Shown one piece after another: positions 10,901 to 22,900 of a DNA stretch of 64,000 bases. Within the stretch, counting starts at the first letter, position 1. Each line of letters opens with the position of its first letter. The notes beneath the pieces are model-generated. The model searched no databases and was not told the origin of the DNA. It saw only the letters and a program-made list of their open reading frames with translations. The position numbers and the translations under genes were made by a program. The DNA is from Haemonchus contortus (Eukaryota > Nematoda > Chromadorea > Rhabditida > Trichostrongylidae): contig LS997565.1 of assembly GCA_000469685.2 (NCBI GenBank), positions 28,566,145-28,630,144 on the forward strand. The letters are read 5' to 3'.

Positions 10901-13900
10901 TGGTAGGGACTCGAGATGGATTCTTAGGAAGTAAACAAGCGTGATTCTAGAACGATGAAGTCTAGCAAGTTGCGAGACAGAAGAAAGCGGCCTACAAGGG
11001 CTCAGGTGGGCCTGCGGTTGGACGCGACTGGACCGGATTAGAAAAGAGTACGTCGGAGTGGTCATATTAGTAGCCCCTGTACATTGAAGATGAGAAAAAA
11101 GCGTCTGCAGTGGTACGGACACATAATGACAAGACTACCGACTCATCCAATAAGGGAGGCATTGAAATTCGCGGCCCAAGGGAAGTGAAAACGTGAAAAC
11201 GAGCGACTCCCAGAGAAGAAGTGACGGGACACGAACAAAAAGAATCTCGCCGAAGCTAAGGTGTCGGGAGAAGATGCCGAAGATAGTAAAGAAATGGATA
11301 AGGCTGAATAGAATAGCGGACCCTGCGACGCCTCGAAATTGACACTAAGGAGAAGAAGAAGACTTTTATTGTTTTTGAGAACCTGCTTCTGAAGGTGAAA
11401 GTAATAGAAGCCCTCAGCTCTGTTTATGCGTTCCCCCGCTATGCATTTCAGAACAGTGTAACTCTATAGAACGATTCATGGCGCTGGCAGAGAAGGAGCC
11501 ATTGAATCGTCTGCCAGGTAGGTAGTAACACTTGACACTGAGAAATGATTCGAGATCCGTCAGAATCGTAGATACTTGACGAAATCAATTATCTAACCCA
11601 TTGGTATGCGTAAAGGTAAAGTAGGGTGACGAAGAGTCGTTTGAGTAAGAGAGGCGCTGAAAGGATGAGGAATGGAAATCAAAGCTTTGTTATGTTGTCC
11701 CTACAGTCTTTTTGCCCGAGTTCCGATATGATAAAGAACGTCAAAAGAGCATTCCACTATTCCTCGTGACTTTCCTTACTCCATTCTCAACGCGGTGCCT
11801 ATGGTATTGCAACGTATCCTTCTGTTGAAAACCAGCAAGAGTGTGCTGCTTTACAAAAAGGGACGTAGAAAGTATTGGCAGCTGTTGCCTACTTCGTCTG
11901 TAAGCTGCGTACTTTTCCATGAGTTATATTTATATTTGCATTGGAGTGCCTGCAGAATATGGCCAAAACTTTCAGCTCTTTTCATGCGAAAATTCTCACG
12001 ATTCTATCTAAGCTATTCAACTGAGTTGAGTCAAACTCACTCTGGGATAACGGTCTACAGGCACCAAAATCATCTCGGTGAGGACCACCTTCTCACCACG
12101 TTCTTCTTCTGCAGCAGCATCGTCCACATGGATTTGAGCGGACATGGCCGCGACGACACGGGCGATTTCTGCAATAACCGTTAACATGACTACGAAATGG
12201 TTAGAATTTAGAGCCTACCCTAAAGTGTTACAGATTTTTTGGCTAACGTCGGAGCGGTGGGCGTTGATGGCTTGTCATTTTTTATGTCTGTCTTTTCTGC
12301 CTATGGTTTCTTGTCCTGTCTTTGATGGTATTCGTTTTTAGTAGCTTCCTTAGCCTTCCTAGTCAACGGTCCATCATTTAGGGTTCCTCGTCGAACTAGC
12401 GCTTTATTAGAGATGGCGCATTCCGCGCTATCCACACCAACCAACGAGGTTTATCACATCTCCAGTGAGGATCCGAGGTAAGCCACGAAAACGGTGATAA
12501 AAACTGGAGAAGCTGGTATTGCGCTGTAGACACCCTTTGGCTGGTTTCACACGATATGAACTTAATGCAATTAAAACACAGAATTTACGGATTACGTCTT
12601 CTCTCTCTTCTCTTCTCTCTTGCCGCTCTTGGACCATCAAATCACTTGAGAGCAGCAGCCGCGTTACCACTAATAGTAATTGTAAAGGTCCTTGAGTGCT
12701 TTGTTCGCAAAGCAGGTCACGATGCAGTCGTCACTTTCTGATAGCGCTGAGGCCCATATGCTGCTGCTAACGCCAACATCAGTACTGCGTTTGGAAAGGA
12801 ATCCAGTCAAGGGTCACAAGCGTTTGTTCATTCCCTTTCATCTGGGGAGCGCAGCGAACAGAATAGGAGCGTCTTGGGTGCGATGAGAGCATTGCCATTT
12901 GGCACTTTCACAAACTTGATCGCAGAAAGCAAGTGAATGGCGATTTCCGCTGCACCGGGTCACACTAAGGCAAAAGGGCAAAACAAGGGTATATTCAAAG
13001 CATACTGATGGCGCAGTGAAGCATTTATCCTACCCCGCTTCTTGAAACGGCCCGTGATCCTTCCAGAATTACGGTCCTAAAGCCCAGTGAGCCAAGCTCG
13101 GTCAAGATTGGTGCCGACGCAAGCTGCCCGTCGACACCAGCAAGGGTGTTTGTGGCTTATTAGTGTATGTAATATAAGCAAACGCGTACATAATTTCATT
13201 GTCATCCTATGCTTAGAAGCTCGAAATACATTGATACATGATAATGAATAGGTGCCCATAATTTTGGATCACCCTGAACATGATCCTTCTCTACGAACAT
13301 GGACCAGTCATTCTTTTCAGAATGAACCAGTACTGGTTAGGAGTGACATAGGGGAATGGGTTTCCATCAACATAGATGTGACGTCTGTGAGCCGCAGGTA
13401 GTCGGCCGATACTAAGAGATCACTGCACTGTCCACTTAGAATTGTATAGGCTTTTCGTCCATGATTATCGTGGTGAATCTCCGGTAGTTGCCCTGCACAA
13501 TTGACACATTGAATAGGACTAGATCTGGTGGCCTAATCTGTGGCAGTAGGAGCATTGTGTCGGCGATACTCACAGAGTCTGACGAAATGCATTGCTCCAC
13601 AAAATCAGCAGCTTCGACGAACGTCCAGATGGACTTCCGCTTCTGATGCGCGGTGAACTAGGCTTTTTGCTTCTTCTGGCTGTCGCCATTCAGTAGGCGA
13701 GGGACTGACTGATGTACGCCAGGTGTCCCATTCCTTCCATTTTCGTGTCCTGCTTTAAGGTAGTGAGCGCTTGCATTCCAACGTGAGAGAGTAGACAGAA
13801 TATTTCGGATTGGCCTTGATTTTGTGTGGTAATTTCATGGGAATAGAAGTGTCGTTGCTGGATTGCAGACCGCTTACGAGGAACAGGCACTTGATTTTCC

Positions 13901-16900
13901 CTGAACGCCTGAAGCCTGAACTTGCCATTCACAGCTGACACGTTTGGCATAGTTGATGGAGTCGTCGTTGAGGTCTGTGGTCAGCTTGATAAAGGAGTAG
14001 CGGCGATTATAGTTGATGGAGTCGTCGTTGAGGTCTGTGGTCAGCTTGATAAAGGAGTAGCGGCGATCAAGTAATCATTGCTGTATTCCGAAAAGGCTTA
14101 CCAGCGTTGACAGTTTCAGTGTGACATGTAGCTCTTTCCTGGGCAGAATATAGTTGGAGTACATGCTGTGTATGTAGCATCTAGCTTGCGAAGAACTATT
14201 CGAACACGAGTTGTCCCGTCGAGCATTTGGACATCCACGACAAAGATGTTTTAATGCCGTTGATAGCATGCTCGAACTACAGATTAGCATCGGGGTTATA
14301 GGTGAGCGTCATGATTCGCCATGCTAACACGTTGGAACTAAGCCTATGAGGTCGATTTCGACAGCTGCTTTTGAGTGGCTCCTTTGAGAGCATCCGTGAA
14401 ATCCATCAGGAGCTGCCTGAACTGCAGGTTCGTCATTATCGCCGTGATCCCGATGATCCCGATCGCCACTGTTAGTCTGCGAGCTGCAGGTCGATTCTAT
14501 TCGAAGCTATTGAAGATGAACTGGAGAGAGAACTGATGACTGATAAATTACAGGTTTAATCGGTCTGCTCTACCCTTTGTGCAGCAGTTGCTCTTCTACC
14601 ATCCAATGCCTCCCCTTGCCTTGCATCCAGTCCGTGCTGACATCTACAGTGGGCTACCCTTTGTGCAGCAGTTGCTCTTCTACCATCCAATGCCTCGCCT
14701 TGCCTTGCATCCAGTCCGTGCTGACATCTACAGTGGGCTACCCCTTGTGCAGCAGTTGCTCTTCTACCATCCAATGCCTCGCCTTGCCTTGCATCCAGTC
14801 CGTGCTGACATCTACAGTGGGCTACCCTTTGTGCAGCAGTTGCTCTTCTACCATCCAATGCCTCGCCTTGCCTTGCATCCAATCCGTGCTGACCTCTACA
14901 GTGGGCTACCCCTTGTGCAGGAGTTGCTCTTCTGCCATTCAATGCCTCGCCTTGCCTTGCATCCAATCCGTGTTGACATCTACAGTGGGCTACCCCTTGT
15001 GCAGGAGTTGCTCTTCTACCATTCAATGCCTCGCCTTGCCTTGCATCCAATCCGTGTTGACCTCTACAGTGGGCTACCCCTTGTGCAGCAGTTGCTCTTC
15101 TACCATCCAATGCCTCGCCTTGCCTTGCATCCAGTCCGTGCTGACATCTACAGTGGGCTACCCTTTGTGCAGCAGTTGCTCTTCTACCATCCAATGCCTC
15201 GCCTTGCCTTGCATCCAGTCCGTGCTGACATCTACAGTGGGCTACCCTTTGTGCAGCAGTTGCTCTTCTACCATCCAATGCCTCGCCTTGCCTTGCATCC
15301 AGTCCGTGCTGACATCTACAGTGGGCTACCCCTTGTGCAGGAGTTGCTCTTCTACCATTCAATGCCTCGCCTTGCCTTGCATCCAATCCGTGTTGACCTC
15401 TACAGTGGGCTACCCTTTGTGCAGCAGTTGCTCTTCTACCATTCAATGCCTCGCCTTGCCTTGCATCCAATCCGTGTTGACCTCTACAGTGGGCTACCCT
15501 TTGTGCAGCAGTTGCTCTTCTACCATCCAATGCCTCGCCTTGCCTTGCATCCAGTCCGTGCTGACATCTACAGTGGGCTACCCCTTGTGCAGGAGTTGCT
15601 CTTCTACCATTCAATGCCTAGCCTTGCCTTGCATCCAATCCGTGTTGACCTCTACAGTGGGCTACCCTTTGTGCAGCAGTTGCTCTTCTACCATTCAATG
15701 CCTCGCCTTGCCTTGCATCCAATCCGTGTTGACCTCTACAGTGGGCTACCCTTTGTGCAGCAGTTGCTCTTCTACCATCCAATGCCTCGCCTTGCCTTGC
15801 ATCCAGTCCGTGCTGACATCTACAGTGGGCTACCCCTTGTGCAGGAGTTGCTCTTCTACCATTCAATGCCTAGCCTTGCCTTGCATCCAATCCGTGTTGA
15901 CCTCTACAGTGGGCTACCCTTTGTGCAGCAGTTGCTCTTCTACCATTCAATGCCTCGCCTTGCCTTGCATCCAATCCGTGTTGACCTCTACAGTGGGCTA
16001 CCCTTTGTGCAGCAGTTGCTCTTCTACCATCCAATGCCTCGCCTTGCCTTGCATCCAGTCCGTGCTGACATCTACAGTGGGCTACCCCTTGTGCAGCAGT
16101 TGCTCTTCTACCATCCAATGCCTCGCCTTGCCTTGCATCCAATCCGTGCTGACCTCTACAGTGGGCTACCCTTTGTGCAGCAGTTGCTCTTCTACCATTC
16201 AATGCCTCGCCTTGCCTTGCATCCAATCCGTGTTGACCTCTACAGTGGGCTACCCTTTGTGCAGCAGTTGCTCTTCTACCATTCAATGCCTCGCCTTGCC
16301 TTGCATCCAATCCGTGTTGACCTCTACAGTGGGCTACCCTTTGTGCAGCAGTTGCTCTTCTACCATTCAATGCCTCGCCTTGCCTTGCATCCAATCCGTG
16401 TTGACCTCTACAGTGGGCTACCCTTTGTGCAGCAGTTGCTCTTCTACCATCCAATGCCTCGCCTTGCCTTGCATCCAATCCGTGCTGACCTCTACAGTGG
16501 GCTACCCCTTGTGCAGCAGTTGCTCTTCTACCATTCAATGCCTCGCCTTGCCTTGCATCCAGTCCGTGCTGACATCTACAGTGGGCTACCCCTTGTGCAG
16601 CAGTTGCTCTTCTACCATCCAATGCCTCGCCTTGCCTTGCATCCAATCCGTGCTGACCTCTACAGTGGGCTACCCCTTGTGCAGCAGTTGCTCTTCTACC
16701 ATCCAATGCCTCGCCTTGCCTTGCATCCAATCCGTGCTGACCTCTACAGTGGGCTACCCTTTGTGCAGCAGTTGCTCTTCTACCATCCAATGCCTCGCCT
16801 TGCCTTGCATCCAGTCCGTGCTGACATCTACAGTGGGCTACCCCTTGTGCAGCAGTTGCTCTTCTACCATCCAATGCCTCGCCTTGCCTTGCATCCAGTC

Positions 16901-19900
16901 GGCGCTGACATCTACAATGAGCAACCCCTTGTGAAAATCAGATAGGCGCCCGCAGCATGCACGAGGGCGTGCACTTTGTGGACAACATGTTCAACATGTT
17001 TGCTCCACGTATTCTTTGGGTTGTTTCATCAAAAGACATAGAATGTCCTCGGAGGCATAGAATGTTCATGTTTGAAGATGATTCATGTTGAATGCGTATC
17101 AATGTGTTTGAAGCAAAGCAGAGTCATACAATCTACTTGCAGTGCCATCCTGTCTTAAAAGCACAATTTACGATAAGGATGCTTACTGAGTTCTCTTTTC
17201 AGGAATACCCAGTGGCCTCAATGGGGTCCCAAAACTCAATAGCTTGGGCGTTGTGGGACCCCGCTACGGGATCGTCCGGATGCCTGGCTTCTCAACCGAT
17301 GATGTGGCAGACGAGTGTCCAGGCGATACTTATGGCAATATTCGCGCCAAAGCCCACACATTGAGCACGCATTCAGCCGAACAGTGATGACGCGATGTTT
17401 TCTCCTTTTCTATTATTCTCTTTTGAACGTTTTGCAGCTTCGAACCTTGTTCTAATTTTCTACCACGAAAGTTGAAAATGTGGGCCATTTCAGCTGTTAC
17501 TAGGCTTTTTTGCTAACTTGTGCTTATTAGGGAACGAATTTTGAAGGATATTTGCTTACTGTAGTCAGCTATTCGCACCACGACCCACACGTAAGCAATG
17601 ACACGCATTGTATAGCTCATCCAAACGCCCTATTCCTCTTCATTTTCCCGGTCTAACTCTCCAGCCCCCCCCCCTTCTTAACGATTTTGTTTTTTTCACT
17701 CTGGAACACCGATTCACACCCTTCCGTCTTGTTTACCGCACCTTTTCGCACTGTTTCCCACCTTTTCTTCCTTTTTTCGCCATAATCGGTATTACAGAAG
17801 ATTATCGTGAGCTGTGCCTTCAAATAATTGCATACCAGCGTCAATAAAGAGGTGAAATAAGGCGCATACTTTTCAACATTACTAGAACTAATGTTAGAAA
17901 AGCTGGAAAAGCTCCTGTCAGAACTGTGCCGTGCCATTTTCGACGGTAGCCGGGAGCGAATTTGCGTCGCAGCCCTGCAGAGCGAGAACACCACAGCACA
18001 CACGTCTTCGAACTTCGTCAGCTCATCACTTACTCGCAGAACCCATTTAGCAACTTCAATTTCCAAATTCTTGAGCAGAATTTCACACTCATCGATGTAT
18101 TATGGCCTTCTCCCATTCGAAATTCCATGGCAAGTGAACTACCGTTGCCTAGTCAGAACTGGGTTGCCGATGGGTGCTGATAACTTTTCGGCACTTCACC
18201 GTTATTATGACTTGATACTGATCAAACTAGCAGCCTTTCACCGTTTTTAGACACTGTAAAATATGAATCAGAAACCTAATTACGAGGTTTTCATCAGAAT
18301 GGTTTGCATAAGAAGATATTAAAGGGTTATATGAGCTTCTTTAATATCAAATGGTGCAGGAAATTCATAACTTCGATTCCCGTAAACCTAGAGAATTCTA
18401 ACTTAGTAGGAGCATGGAGTACTTATTGTGGGCGGCAGGATCGGGCTCCGCGGGGCTTGCTCAAAGAATGTCAAATTGAACCTAGAGCGCTAAAAATTTA
18501 TCTGAATACAGGAGGCAAGATGGGAACTTTGATGGTAGGTGACAGGACTAGACCCCGTCCACAAGGGACGTGACGTGAGCAAATGTATTCAATTCGGAGC
18601 AGTTGAACCTTCAATGGGTCATTATTTTTAAGACGAATAGCAAATGATTGACACTTCTAATTGCAGGCATAAGCATCGACACTTCTAATTGCAGGCATAA
18701 GCATCGACACATACTTCGTACTACTTGCATGCCCTGTCAGTCTTCTGCCATGTTTCGTGTTCCGCAAAGAATCATTCTATAACAACTCTACTATAAGAAG
18801 GAGAGGAGCCCGACGTTAGCCGAGCGAATCGACTGGTATACATGCAAATCGACAAGTCGACAAAACTACAAGCCGGCGTCCGCGGTCAGACACTGACCCC
18901 TCTCATACATAATGAGATGCTGGGTGGGTTTGCTGATTGACCAGATATGTATACAATTTTCTTTGATGAATATGTATTCATACTCCGACATACTTCGTGA
19001 GCGGTTCAGCGATTAGGTAACACGGTCATTCACCACCTATCCTGATTTGAATTCGTATTTTCACTGAAACTGTGCTCACTCAACACACGTACTGTTCTCC
19101 CTCCATTTGTCTCCTCCACCGCTCGTGGGTGGAATCCAGCTCAATCATTTCCTACTACTTATCATCACATCGTGCCCTCCCCATTCTGCGCCCCGTATCA
19201 CTTGTCGTATCACCTGTCGTATCGTTAATCATCGACATCCTCGAGCGGACGCCAGTAACATCTCCCTCTCACGAGCCAGGGTGGTTCAGTGAATCGTCCT
19301 CGCTTCAGGGACCCGAGGTCCAACATTCCCTTCGTTCAGGGCATTCGAGAGCTCTGACCATCTGTTGGCGGCCGTCTTAGAATTCGTTTGATGTCCTGAG
19401 GAACCCAGTCAGTAACCTCCCTTGTCCAATGTAATTACTATATCGCATGTGTCCTGTATACCTGATCGTCTATTTCTTGACGTGATCAACGGCATCCCTG
19501 ATCTTCGTGATGACGGAGCTCGGGAACTCTGGAATCCCCTCTACACTTGCGTGTATTGAGAAATTCCGATCATCATCCTTTCCGTTTAGTAACGCAGACG
19601 GCATGCTTATCCTGCTTTCGAGTTCGAGCTTGGAGTCCAAGTCATCGAGGCGTACGTGAAAGCAGGAAGGATAGCAGTGTCGAAAAGGTGAGCGCAGAGC
19701 CGGATGTTTTTTGTCTTCTTTACCCCCTCGATATAGGTGAGTGCTCCCCACGCGGCGCGTTAACTTCTGCACAGCACCGGAGCTGGGTCGTTCATCATGT
19801 TGACTTCCTGACCTAGATACACATAGCTAGAGCATCCGGACATATTCGTTCTGTTTAGCGTTGAGGGAGCATCGGGTACCAATCCGTTGTTCATGAACAT

Positions 19901-22900
19901 CGTCTTCGTTAAGTTAAGTCTCAAGCAGATCTTTCCACAAGCATTGTCAAACTCGTCCAGCATTCGTTCCGCCTGCTTGATGTTCGGCGTTATAAGCGAA
20001 CTTGTTGCCTGCAAAGCGGAGGTGATGTAGGTAGCGGCCGCCGACCTTCTCTCCCAAGTATTCCTATTCCAAATGATGCATGATATTCTCGAGAGCGGCA
20101 CTGAAAAGTTTAGACGAAATTATGCCGGACACCACTTTTCACGCCGATAATGACTTCCTTGAAGAATGGTGAAATCCTGAATGTCGTGAAATTGTAGTAG
20201 AACTCATGAAGCATCCTTATATACTGAGTAGGAATACCCTGGTTGCAAGAGCTTCAAATGCTGCTTCTGTATCGACGGTATCAAAGGCTTCCTTCAGTGA
20301 ACGTAAGACATAACGGCATTTTGTACTCCCGCGATACTTTAATGAGTCTTGTAACGGTGTGGATATGATCGATTACGCTGACTCCTCTCCGAAACCCTGC
20401 TTGCTCGCATGAGTGTCCTTCATCTAATATTCTGCCAATCGTGTTAAGGATGACTCATGTGAAGAGTTTATAGATTACAGACAGGAGGCAGTTTGGGCGA
20501 TAATTGCCAATGTCGTCTGAAGCTCCCTTTTTATACAGCAATACAGTCTTGCAAGTTTTCCACGGAGTGGGCACTTTGCACTCCGACAGGTACCGCGTAA
20601 AAAGCAGGGCCAGGGTTTTGACAATGACTGGCGGAAGGCTTTTTATACGTTCTGCTTTGATCCTGTCTTGGCCGTACCATTCATCATCGACGTGATGGCA
20701 TGTCGCATTTCGGAAGGGAGAACCGGAGGAGCGATATATTCGTCTTGCCTAAGATGGTGAGTAGGCAGGTAGACGTGGCTGTCGAAGAGATCCGAGTAGA
20801 AGTCGTAGATGACCTTCTCCATTGCCCTCCGGGATGCAGTAACGGTTCCGTCCGGACGACGAAGGGAGGTCATCTTGGTCTTGTAATTGACGAAGCTCCG
20901 GCGGGCTTTGCGAATGCTCTTTCCGGCCTCGGCGGCTTCGTCCATTACTGTTGCTCTTCTCTCTTTCAGATCTTCTTTCATAACTTTTCGCTTGGCTTTG
21001 TAAGTTTGGACGTTTGTTGATGATTGCCTGTAGCTCGCGCGATTCCACGCTGGCGTATCAGCTCGAGAGTCTTCGAAGAGAGTCGTCTCTTGGCTACTTG
21101 TGGACTCTCAGCTTTTCTAGCGCTGAAGCTGTTCGACGAGCCGGTTGTACTCATCATCGATGTTGTCGATAACGGAATCTTCCCATTTACTCGCAAGGGA
21201 AGCGAAGTGGTCCCAGTTGATAATGGTCTTGGGGCTGCGCTTCCTGAACTTCATAGCTTTCTCTCCACACACTGTGAAGCGGAATCTAGTGCGGAGGAGA
21301 CAATGGTCCGATCCCATGTAGAACTTCAGAACAACAGCGACATCAGTCAGGCAAAGCCTCCGATTAGAGATGATGTGGTCTGTTTCATTGTGGAACTGCC
21401 CACCAGCACGCCTATGTCCATCGCAAATGAGAGGGCTTCTGGAACTGTGAGTTACCATGGATGGTGTGGGTCGACATGATAAACTCGCACAACCTGTTGC
21501 CCTGCTCATTCCATTGGCTGCTTTCATAGTCCGCAGGCAGGCGCGCTGGCGCGCAGGCAGGCGCGCTGGCGCGCTGGCGCGCAGGCAGGCGCGCTGGCGC
21601 GCTGGCGCGCAGGCAGGCAGGCGCGCTGGCGCGCAGGCAGGCAGGCGCGCAGGCAGTGCTAGGGGGGAGGAGGGAGGCAGACAGTGTAAGGCAAACAGTT
21701 CACGCCCCTTCGAGGGGTTGAAAACAAACAACCTTCGAAGGGGCGTGGACTGTTTGCCTTACACTGTCTGCCTCCCTCCTCCCCCCTAGCACTGCCTGCG
21801 CGCCTGCCTGCCTGCGCGCCAGCGCGCCAGCGCGCCTGCCTGCCTGCGCGCCAGCGCGCCAGCGCGCCTGCCTGCGCGCCAGCGCGCCTGCCTGCGGACT
21901 ATGAAAGCAGCCATTGAGTTCCGATGTGTAGCTCTTCAGCCGTTTTTCTACGGCTAATCTCGGCTTGAAAATCACCGACGATGACCTTGAAGAAAATGCA
22001 ATCTCTTCTGTAGAGCCTCTCCAGATCCATATAGAACGCTCCCAACTTCTGTTCTTCGTAGCTCGATGTTGGTGCGTAGGCAAAGAAGATGGTTACAGCT
22101 GAGGTTGTTGATCGCAAACGTCCGATTTGGGTTGCTAAGCTTTGATCGATGTTCATCGATCGATGTTCATGGCCAAGTGCGTATTGACGAGGACACCTAC
22201 GCCAACGACGCCTCTTCTGTTGCATGATCCAAGAAAAAGTTCTTCTCCTGCCGTAAATACAGCGTGCAGCGATGCCTTCTCGTCTCGGTTAGTCCGATGA
22301 CGTCGTAGTTGATCTTCCTAACTTGCATCATCAGGTCTCCTACACACGCTTCCGATGCCACCGTCCGTGCGTTGAAAGTACAGATCGCCATCTTAGTCCT
22401 TCTCCTTTTGGGCAGCCTGTTTTGGCCTTGAGATTTTGGCAGCCTCTTCCGATAGGTCCTACCCAACGCTGCCGTACTGGGGGCTCCCTTAGGTTCTGAG
22501 GAGTGAGACCTATCTGTGCCACTGTTTTTAGCGAGTGGATACCCAACGTGTAGCTTGCCAGGCTCTGACGTGGGGGCTATTGACTTCGGGGGCTTGCCAG
22601 GCTATCCCGAAGTGGACAAGGGGCTCCGACGTGGAGGCTGGGTTGACTCCGAGAGCTATTCAGGCTATAGCGGAGCTTGGACTTTGTTTTAGGAAGCCGG
22701 CCCGAATCGCTTCCCACATACTTTCCTGTCACTCGAATGCAGGCTTTTGGCTGAGTCAGTGGGCAGGATACCAACCGCACCCACAGACTCCCCACACACA
22801 TATGCGTGGATACGCCTGAGAGAAACAGAAGGTATATCGACCAGCACAGCAGAATCAGGGAGTCCATACCCTGCATCCATCTGCGTCTCTGGGCAAGTAC

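Noticed and set aside
14577..16934. CRISPR array
   Set aside because: Units are contiguous 84-mers without unique spacers, in a eukaryotic context.
14556..16945. Other long open frames across the 84-bp array (plus frame QQLLFYHPMPRLALHPVRAD and minus frame RRATAAQRVAHCRGQHGLDA)
   Set aside because: They are open only because the unit length is divisible by three. Their residues vary at every recurrent site, unlike the Cys-rich frame.
21117..22083. Ala/Arg-rich ORFs on both strands
   Set aside because: The low-complexity parts translate the foldback element arms. The remainder is RTE endonuclease already annotated.
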